Source of the DNA: Ligustrum vulgare
Lineage: Eukaryota > Streptophyta > Magnoliopsida > Lamiales > Oleaceae
Direction of reading: 5' to 3'
DNA length: 64,000 nt
Assembly: GCA_963555705.1 (NCBI GenBank)
Contig: OY743181.1
Location: forward strand, 31,314,513 to 31,378,512
Of the stretch, positions 47,801-56,232 are shown piece by piece; within the stretch, counting starts at the first letter, position 1, and each line of letters starts with the position of its first letter. Below the pieces are notes generated by a model. It was given only the letters and a program-made list of their open reading frames with translations, did no database searches and was not told the origin of the DNA. Made by a program: the position numbers and the translations under genes.

Positions 47801-48245
47801 TTATTCTTGAAATCTTTCCATCGGGACCCAGCAACTCTTAAAATAATTCTTATCCTTTCATCGTCGGGTATGCTGAACTGCTTCTGAAATACAACAATAA
47901 TATGCGATATTTATACCCATAACAAAAAAATATATAATGAATTATTAAGTTACTATGTATGAAGTGATGTAATACCTTTATATCTTCCCAAATCATGTCT
48001 TTAAGGCCTTTAGGGACTTTATGCCAATCACTAATATTTATATCCACATGAATACGGACCAAAGACCCTATATAAGAATTGAAGTTCTTCTTATGGGGTC
48101 CGATTGGCCTATTGTGTTCATCAAATTCAATCGAACTTACTTCATCCCCCTTCCTCTTCATGTTTTTGCAACTAGTTGGTCCTCTAGTCTTTTTTTTTTT
48201 TGTACTGATACACTGATCATCAGATGAACTGGAAGAATCAGCCAT
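44895..48245 (-). CDS. CACTA second gene: En/Spm-type N-terminus with C-terminal Ulp1-like protease, 11 exons
   Basis: Exons on the minus strand: 48245-47976, 47883-47677, 47569-47318, 47226-46801, 46711-46451, 46351-46047, 45967-45794, 45722-45615, 45343-45274, 45161-45063 and 44978-44895. All have GT donors and AG acceptors, and together they give 751 aa with no stop. Exon 1 has an acidic/Lys-rich start then IGPHKKNFNSYIG, as in plant En/Spm-type (Ptta) proteins; exon 4 has a coiled-coil-like stretch. The end is an Ulp1/SUMO-protease-like C48 domain with His in ENHWMLLA, Asp in VYFIDSAQ and Cys in GGDECGYYVMR. The exon 3 acceptor is the weak point: a better AG at 47578 would shift the frame, so either the weaker site is used or one A was lost from an A run. 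Role by family: accessory or DNA-binding protein; its substrate is unknown. Confidence 0.85.
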
Positions 48246-48386
48246 GACTTTCACGGGACTATGCACGTATCTGCGTATATAACAAAACAAATTATTAAGC
48301 GAATAGTAACAATGAATACAGCATATATGAACAATATTAAAAAGTTCTAAGTAAGAAAGTAAACGATCTTACACAATTATATTGCC

Positions 48387-50169
48387 TCACGAACGACGAT
48401 CAATCCACAATCCTTCTTCATGATCCTCACGCATGTAATTTATTTCAAGATTTTCTTCCCTTGTAATTGCATCTGGTTGTATACCAATAGAAAATGGAGG
48501 AGTTTCGTCGAAATGATCATACTCTTCTTCATCCACCACATCATCAATGCCAACAATATGTCTTTTGCCCTGAAGTACAACTGACCACTTAGTATTTGCT
48601 GGGTCAAGAACATAAAATATCTGTTTCGCTTGTGATGCCAGTATGAATGGCTCATCAAAATAACCCAACCGATCAAAATCCACCAAAGTGAAGCCTAATT
48701 CATCCACCCGAACACCCCGTCTATTATCAACCCATTTACATCGAAATAGAGGAAACTTGAACTCCCTGTAATCAAGTTCCCAAATATCTTCAATTACTCC
48801 ATAGTAAGACATTACGGAAAAATCTCTTGACATTGCTACTTGAGTCACTCCACTATTTTGCATCGTGCTCTTATCATCTTGATGTTTTGTATAAAATGTA
48901 TATCCATTAATGTCATATGCTTCATAAGACCTCACAAGCATGCCAGGGCCGTAAGCTAACCACTTTACAATTTCAGAAATGTTATTCGACATTTGTGATA
49001 ATTCTTGCAGCACTTTATCTTTGAACCATTCTGTAAATGAGCGATTATGTTCATTAGTCACCCACCTCTCACCTTTTGAAGGATTCTGCTGCCTTAAAAT
49101 GGACATGTGCTCGTCCAAATATGGATGAATCTCAGTAAGGTGTTGCAAGACAAGGAGGTGTGCTTTGTCTCGTAATTCAACACTAGGCACAATTGTTTTA
49201 CATCCAATCGTACCTTTACCTTTCAGTCTTCCCTCGTGACGAGATTTAGGAATACCAATAACATCAATATCATCTAGGTAATCAGTACAAAATTCTTAGC
49301 TTTCCATCTTCTTTCCTCCCATCGGCATGCCAAATCATGTTCTTCGCATCCTTTGCATTGGCAAATAAGCGTTTAAATCTTGGTATTACAGGTAGGTACC
49401 ATAACACCTTTGCCGGAGAGCCTTTCTTATCCTCCCAATTAACATTGCCTTCCTTTCGCTTATACCTCGATGCTCCACACTTTGGACACAGGTTCAAGTC
49501 CTTATACTCTTTCCGATACAATACACAATCATTTGGACATGCATGTATCCTCTCGATCTCCATACCCATCGGGCACAACATTTTCTTTGTCTCGTAAATT
49601 GAACTAGGAAGTTCGTTATCCTCCGGAAGCATATCTCGTAAAAGTTCCAATAAATTCGTGAAACTCCTATCACTCTACCTATTCTTCGCTTTCAAGTTAT
49701 ACAACTTAAACACAGCAGACAATTTTGTGAATTTCTTACAACTAGAAAATAAAGGATGTTCACAATCATTAAACAAGCTATCGAAAATATGATCAGACTT
49801 TTCAATGAAATCCTCTTGTATGTCACACATCATTTCATCTATCCGATCACTATCCACATCATTCTGATCATTGTCCACATTATTCTCCTCTTGATCACCC
49901 TTATCATCATCGGTACTCGTCCTAGGAAGTATACTTTCACCGTGCCATATCCACCGTGCATAACCTTCCTTAAACCCACGACGAATCAAATGACTCTTGA
50001 CTTGCTCAGAGTTATGAAACTTTCTCAGATTCCTACAATCACAACAAGGACACAAAAGCATTTCTTCACCTTCTTTTATTTTGTTTTCCTCGGCACATTT
50101 CATAAACTCTTCAACTCCTTTCACATATTCATGTGTATTACGTCTCTCATACATCCAACTCCGATCCAT
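48387..50169 (-). pseudogene. TNP2-type CACTA transposase gene, catalytic core deleted
   Basis: It starts at ATG 50169 (MDRSWMYERRNTHEY), the transposase-associated zinc domain with LCPCCDCRN and RRGFKEGYARWIWHGE. A TAG at 49677-49675 interrupts the frame. Reading resumes in the same frame through CPNDCVLYRKEYKDLNLCP and IWHADGRKEDGKLRI, where the catalytic tnp2 domain should begin. At about 49281 the sequence jumps, with a frame change, to the C-terminal part (IPKSRHEGRLKGKG, YLDEHMSILRQ, then FPLFRCKWVDNRRGVRVDELG, DUF4218/DUF4216-like), ending at 48387. Most of the DDE transposase core is therefore missing. The gene lies divergently close to the right end and upstream of the Ulp1-type gene. 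Confidence 0.9.
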
Positions 50170-50176
50170 ATCTAAT

Positions 50177-50745
50177 AACACATATATCAAGATATTCACC
50201 ATGTGTTAAAACGAATGAAATCACCTTAACTTATTATTTATAAATCTTACGAAAATTTTGACAGAATCTCCCCTATAAATTGGACTTAACCAACTTGTAG
50301 GTGGAATCAAAATGCCACAATGAAACTAAAATATTTAACTTCAACATATTCAAAACCCAAACAAAACTCCAGTCGAACTTCAAAATGATCATCCAGTCTA
50401 AAATATTTATTCTCAGCATATTAAAAACTCAAACATTTTTATCCTCTTAATTAATCACTATATATGCTTATATCTCCAAATTAACACAACATAATAATCT
50501 CAACTCACCAAATCATCCAACACGTACAAGAAATCTCAAATAATTCACTTATAAATACCTCACAATCATTACTTATCCGTAACTAATTCAAAACACATAT
50601 ATCAAGATATTAACCATGTGTTAATACGAATGAAACCGCCTTAACTTATTATTTACATTTTTATTTATAAAATCTTACGAAAATTTTGACAGAATTTCCC
50701 CTATAAGTTGGACTTAACCAACCTGTAGGGGGAATCAAAATGCCA
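50177..50745. repeat. Direct duplication upstream of the TNP2 gene
   Basis: 50177-50317 and 50592-50745 are near-identical copies set 415 bp apart, both including GAAAATTTTGACAGAAT and CCCCTATAA(A/G)TTGGACTTAA. The second has a 13-bp insertion. A third, partial and diverged copy lies in an intron of the Ulp1-type gene (about 45408-45460). The first copy begins 8 bp from the TNP2 start codon. Confidence 0.85.
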
Positions 50746-52284
50746 AATTGTGTAAATAGCACGAAATAAGTTTTGATCTCGATTAACATCATCACATCAA
50801 GTATAGGAACTAACTTCATAGTTTACCAAATTGTTACGAAGGGAAAGACACCCGAAAATCGAAATCTTTACATCTACTAAAAGATTCATTGCGACTAGAT
50901 CATTCCCAACAATCGAGCACTTATTATTGCAAATAGAATAATTGGATGCGGAGGGATAAATTCTACATCGGACAATTATAAGAATATTACAACATGTAAG
51001 GACTCGAACTACTCGTTGATTCTTTAAGATGAAATCTCAAGTCTTACACTCCGTTCTGCGGCTCATTAATGAGGTGATAGAAGATTTTTTGTTGTTTTCG
51101 AAGTAAAATGTGTGGTTAAAAATTGGAGAGAGAAAATGTGTGTAGTTAAAAAGTAATTTAAAAAATTGTGTAATTTAAATTGTAGTTTAAATAACTCATT
51201 AATGAGCTAGCCGAACACCCCCCTTAGTATCATTTTCATTATACAGACAACAACTACGAATCAAACAAGTAAAAAAGACTAAAAAGATGAAGGTATGGAA
51301 AACGGAGAAATTAAAAACTGGCAACGACTGGATTCATAATCAAATTTAGTTGCTTTTAGACTGAGTGAGCTCTTTCTTGAGTTTTGAGTGCTATAAAGTT
51401 TATGCACTTTGCTAAATGAATAGAAAAGATGAGAAAAAAACTCAATGGTAATCATTTAACAATAAAAGTTAATTTACTTTAAAATCTAAAGTCAAATCAT
51501 GGATGGGATCTTCATTTCTGAAACGGAAAATCCCAAAAGCGTGTCATTAATTTCATTTTAATGTTTTCACATTCTGTAACACATTGTCAATATTGTGCAT
51601 TGGTGATGGATACATTTGTGCAAGAAGAGGCACAATTTGCTTAAGAAAACAAAATTAATTAGTTAAGAAATCAAAGTTTCTTAAAGTGAGTCTTACCCGC
51701 CGGTGGTTGTGACCCAACGTGGGAAAATTGATATTTTTCCCAAAACACTCTTCATCTAAAATAAAATGCCAACAATTTCACTTCTTTGCTTCTGCATTTT
51801 TACATATTTTCTTATCACAGTATATTGTTACGTTTTAATTACTGATTATTAAATCTGCATTATTATATAGATATTCATTCTGAACTTGGCAACTAAATTA
51901 TTCAAAATATCACACTTTTCATTAGAATTAGAACAACACAATAAATCAAAGTTTCTTAAAGTGGGTCTTACCCCCCCGGTGATTGTGACCCAACCCATGT
52001 GGTAGCGGCGTGTCCCAGGAGTTGGTGGCGTGACCAAGGTGGTGACGGAATGTGCGGCTACCAGCGATGAGGTGAGGGCGCGGCTGAGGTCTAGACGAGG
52101 CGGGTCTCCAAAATTATGATAAGAGGTGTAAATAATATAATTAGGGCTTGAATGGAGATGAAACCGGGGAGCAAAAATGAAGGGATGGCTGGAATGGAGA
52201 TGAAAACAAGGGGAAAAATGAGTGAAATGGTGAGAGGCGTTGGAATGGAGATGAAAACCGGGGGAAAAATGAGTGGAAATGGAG
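50746..52284. other. CACTA right-hand non-coding region
   Basis: It contains a possible small MITE (about 51047-51225, ends with GGCTCATTAATGAG and its inverse CTCATTAATGAGC). A 55-bp direct repeat starts near 51669 and again near 51943 (AAATCAAAGTTTCTTAAAGTG). Three copies of a ~58-bp G/A-rich unit (GGAATGGAGATGAAA) lie near 52150-52280. No gene is seen. Confidence 0.6.
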
Positions 52285-52744
52285 CAGACCGACGCCTTTA
52301 ATTTCTTTTTATTTACGACTTTGCCACCGCATTTTTTACAGGCGTCGTTTTCTTTGAAAAACGACGCTAATTTGTTATTTTTTTTATGTTTTTGTACTAG
52401 TGTGAAAACGCTTTTGGTTTGTCATTTCTGAAAACTGTTTTTGAAAATGAAAAGCTGGAAAATACGTTCTGTTTGAAATTTTGCAGAATAATACTTAAAC
52501 TATTTTTAATTAATTTGCTTGCAGAATACTACTGACTCAAGCTCAAATTTCCTTTCACAATACACTGAAAACATGGTTATATGCAACACACTAATGTGAG
52601 CATTAAGAGTCTATATTAACACAGTTTGGTCAGGTTCGGAATTGGAGAAAGCTCTGATTCTATTAAAATTCAGAAAATGCAAGTTTTTTCAAAACCACCA
52701 GAGTTCATTTATCAATACATTTTTTGAAATATAACAACAAGAAT

Positions 52745-53050
52745 TCTCACTTAATTTTTTTTTTTTTTTTTTTTTTTTTTTGTAATGTTGATATTGAATT
52801 CATAAAACTTTATTTAAGCTTAGTTCCAAGTTAGGATAATTCTAAAAAATAAAAAAAAATAAAAAAAAAAAAATCTTTATTTAGACTTGGTTCCAAGTTA
52901 GGATAATCTAAAAAAAAATAAAAAAATTATATTAAGCTTAGTTCTAAGTTAAGATAATTTTTTAAAAAAATTCCAAAACGCATTTTTCGCGTTTTGGACA
53001 TTTTTTGTCGAAATATACACAAAACCCCAAAACGAGGTTTTGGGCGTTTT
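52745..53050. repeat. T tract, three ~60-bp repeats and two perfect hairpins
   Basis: A T30-class run (about 52757-52782) is followed by three copies of a unit with TTAAGCTTAGTTCCAAGTTA (near 52812, 52878 and 52933). Then come CCAAAACGC-loop-GCGTTTTGG (52973-52997) and CCCAAAAC-GAG-GTTTTGGG (53026-53044). Confidence 0.75.
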
Positions 53051-53175
53051 GCGTTTTATGTACAATTTTTTTTTTTATTTTCCAAAATACGTTTTCGAAA
53101 ATGGTAAAGAGAACGCGTTTTTAGTATTTTCGAAAATAAAAACAGACATGACCTTGAAACAATAAAGAGAACAGG

Positions 53176-54784
53176 CCTTATTTTTTTTATTGTTTCAATC
53201 ATTAAGCGTGGAGAAATTAATGTCTTTAAGCTTTCACATCAACTTTACGTCGTAGACATAGAGTTATTCATTAATTGTGGTTAACATATTTGAAATGAAC
53301 TAGTTTATAATGCATGCGATGTACGTAATATTCTAACAATATTATGATATTTTTATTTAATAAAATATGTTTTTAAAATTGAATAAAAAAATGTCAAAAT
53401 TTCCCTCATGTTTTACCTAAAAATATTCAAAATATTGATTTAAACATTCTCAATATCGAACTCAATTGTAATCTGACTTAAAAAGAAAGCTAATCATGCA
53501 TTTTTTTTAGAAAGTTAATCATGCATGTGAAGTTAGAACTTAGAATAGCATTTGATTATAAATTTCTGAGAAAAGTAAAATGTATCTAATCTAGGTTCCT
53601 TACCATGACGTGATTATTCGAGACACGGAAGATATCATTTTTAATTAGAGTAATGTTTAATCATTAAAATTGTTCTGAAATCAGTGCCTTCAAATTTCTG
53701 ACTCAACAAATTGATTCACAGTACCGGGAATCCAAAGTAGCATGCACATTTCTTTAAATTGATAGAACAACCACAAACCATTATCTCAGATTTTTGCTAT
53801 AACCAAATGAAACGCGTTCATAAATTTAATGGAACAAAAATAATAACATGCACTCGTGATTTCTTTTCATTGTTTATCATGGTAAATACATAATAATAAA
53901 ATGGGTTTAGAAATATAGTAAAAGGAGTCAGGTGAACAAAATACAATATATATTTATGAAATACTAACTTCTATGCGCTTGAGATTTATTTTCATTGTTT
54001 AGCGTTATAAATACATAATAATAAAATTGGTTCAGAAACATAGTAAAAGGAGTCAGGTGAACAAAATACAATACATATTTATATAATACTAACTTCCAGT
54101 TACGGATACCTTATGACATTTTTATAAACTATAAAAATTAAAATTTCACTTTAAAATTTGAATACAAGATAAAAATATATACATATAAATCAACTTAAAA
54201 CATAAACATATGATATTCTCAAGAAATTTGCACTTCGAAATTTTAACGTAAAAAGTTAATAAAATAAGAATTTAAATTGATTGGAAAACAAAACTTAATT
54301 AATTTTCATATAATTAATATTTTAGAAAAACAAATTTACACACATCATACTTCAATAATTGACTTTTTGAACAAAAAAGTGAATCTTCAAAGTACTCATT
54401 TTTATGGGTGTGGCGAAAATATAATGAACGTAAAATTGAAATATGACTAATGGAGAATAAAATGTTTAATGTAAAAGGTGAAAAAGATACTCTAATTATT
54501 TTTTTGTATACAAGTAAAAAATTTAATTCAAGGAACAAACATTTTTTTTTTCTTTTTCTTATATACTGAGAGTTATTAGTTTTATTTAAAAGATTTTTAT
54601 GTGAAATTGAAGAGTTTAAATTGTAAATATATGAAGAATGTTTTTTTATCAATAATACGAAAATAAAATAAAATAAACGTTAAAAATTTGAACATTAATT
54701 AAAATTAACGGTAAATATGATATTATTAAAAGGTTTAAGGGTAAAATAATAAAAATGTTTCTCTCTTTAACGCTTTTTAGGAAT
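53176..54784. other. AT-rich intergenic DNA with a 125-bp tandem duplication
   Basis: No gene is seen. 53848-53972 is repeated as 53973-54097, both containing AGTAAAAGGAGTCAGGTGAA. The remainder is A/T-rich and featureless. Confidence 0.7.
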
Positions 54785-55459
54785 TGTTGACCACAAAATC
54801 CGGCTGGACTTTGGACCAACACGTCTCAGCTCCTCCCTCTTTGACACGTGGATCTCCTGCGCACTAGGACAAACAGTCAGATTGCAAAGGGGGCCGAGGT
54901 GGCTCCCGTTTACACTCCGATGCCTAAGTCAGTACTCATTTTAGGCGAATATATATATATTGGGTGCGGGAAATATAAGTGTGTAAAAGAGAGAAAAGGG
55001 AGTGAGAGATATATAGAGTTAAGAGTGAGAAATTGCTAACCCCTTACTTGGAGACAATTTCGCTTCCTTTATAGAGGAACTTCTTGTCTTGGATCATGAC
55101 ACGTGGCATACTTTACACTTGTCATCACCCTAGCTTATGGATGTGACAATCTTGCTTTTCAACCGCAATCATTGCTACATTTCGTAGGGGATGGGCGCCT
55201 GTCACGTCTGGGTAAAGGCAGTGTCCCATCACTGACTCCATCTCTCTCTTCTAGTCAACGCCATAAAGCGCCCCGGCTGAGTATAAAGCACATCGGCTGG
55301 GCGTTAACCAGGTCGGCTAAAGAGGTTTTCTTGACATACCACCTCGGCATTCATCTCAAGGTGATATTCCAGGCCTCAGCTGTGGGTCAAGGTCCATTGG
55401 GCCACTATTGGGCCTTCGCTGGTGGATCACTGTACCTTTCTTTGGGCCCGGAGTCAACA
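54785..55459 (-). repeat. 3' LTR of the Tat element
   Basis: The boundaries are set by TG...CA ends with a short terminal inversion (TGTTGAC at both ends), and by a purine tract immediately outside the right end. A minus-strand TATA box, TATAAAG, lies at 55073-55067. No partner LTR is present in the window, so the boundaries rest on these signals alone. Confidence 0.75.
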
Positions 55460-55476
55460 CTAGTCCCTCAAATCCG
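55460..55476 (-). promoter_or_regulatory. Polypurine tract of the Tat element
   Basis: The minus strand reads GGATTTGAGGGACTAG just before the LTR start TGTTGACTCC. Near-copies occur at 59450 and 61737. Confidence 0.75.
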
Positions 55477-55878
55477 AAGGGATCATTCATGGTCGTGTAG
55501 GATTTGCCATGATTTCACAGCATTAACTTTTTAGGGATTCAATAATGAAATTCCTTAGGTAAGGCTCGGATCCATATCATAGCCGACCTTCTGCCTCGGA
55601 TCTTCTCTTCCTGCTGGCCAGGATCATACCAGCGCATTTCCTAGGCGGCGCATTCAATCCGGAGGAGCTATCGGTATTTATTTCCAAGGAATATATATAT
55701 AAAATGGGAGGGGGGGCAGCATTTGGTAACGCGTGGCATGCACTGTGGTAGCTGAACGGTTTTTATCCCTCCCTTTGACGGCTGGCGCTTTGATTAGCTC
55801 ATTTTCCAAGAAGCATGGGTTACCCACATTAATCATGCGGCTCACGAAACTTAAAGGAATCTAGACCGTTCGGATGCC

Positions 55879-55885
55879 TATAAAT
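55879..55885 (+). promoter_or_regulatory. TATA box for the antisense ORF
   Basis: TATAAAT in CCTATAAATCC lies about 350 bp before the ATG at 56233, followed by a pyrimidine-rich leader with a possible untranslated intron donor (GAAG/GTAAAT at 56099). It would drive transcription opposite to the retrotransposon. Inferred from sequence only. Confidence 0.5.
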
Positions 55886-56232
55886 CCTTCTTCATTTTAC
55901 CATTTCACCTTTTACCATTTTCTTAAAATCTTTGCAGCCATACTTTCGCGAAAACTTGCGTCGTCTCTCTCTTCCTTGCGAGTTTCGTGTCTTTTTCTTC
56001 AAGGGTTTTCTACCCAGCATCCACCCTTAACGTTCCACAGTTTTCCTTGGCGAGTTCTTCATTTCAAGTGCACAGTGTCAAGCATTCGTCTTTTGAAGGT
56101 AAATCTCTTGAATCCTGTATATGCAAGACTTTCTTATTTTTAGTTTCTCATTGTGGGTTTGAGAACTTTGTTTTTGCACTTTGTTTTTCTTTTGTTGAGT
56201 CTGACTCTCTTTTAAAACAAAAAGAAAAAACA

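Larger units (their letters stand above)
44416..52402 (-). mobile_element. CACTA (En/Spm-type) DNA transposon
   Basis: This 7987-bp element starts CACTAGTACA and ends TGTACTAGTG, with the diagnostic 3-bp TSD TGA (44413-44415 and 52403-52405). Subterminal regions carry repeats of AAGGCGTCGGTTGT in both orientations. Two genes lie on the minus strand: a broken TNP2-type transposase gene (48387-50169) and an Ulp1-type second gene (44895-48245). Because the transposase core is deleted, the element is non-autonomous even though its ends and second gene look good. Confidence 0.97.
44328..53175. mobile_element. Possible older MITE split by the CACTA element
   Basis: The left flank of the CACTA starts GGCGTTCTATTTGTATTTT and leads to CATTTTCGAAAATA. 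The right flank, read in reverse from 53175, starts GGCCTGTTCTCTTTATTG and leads to TTATTTTCGAAAATA. These could be the inverted ends of one element of about 860 bp (44328-44415 plus 52403-53175). No TSD is found, so this is tentative. Confidence 0.35.
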
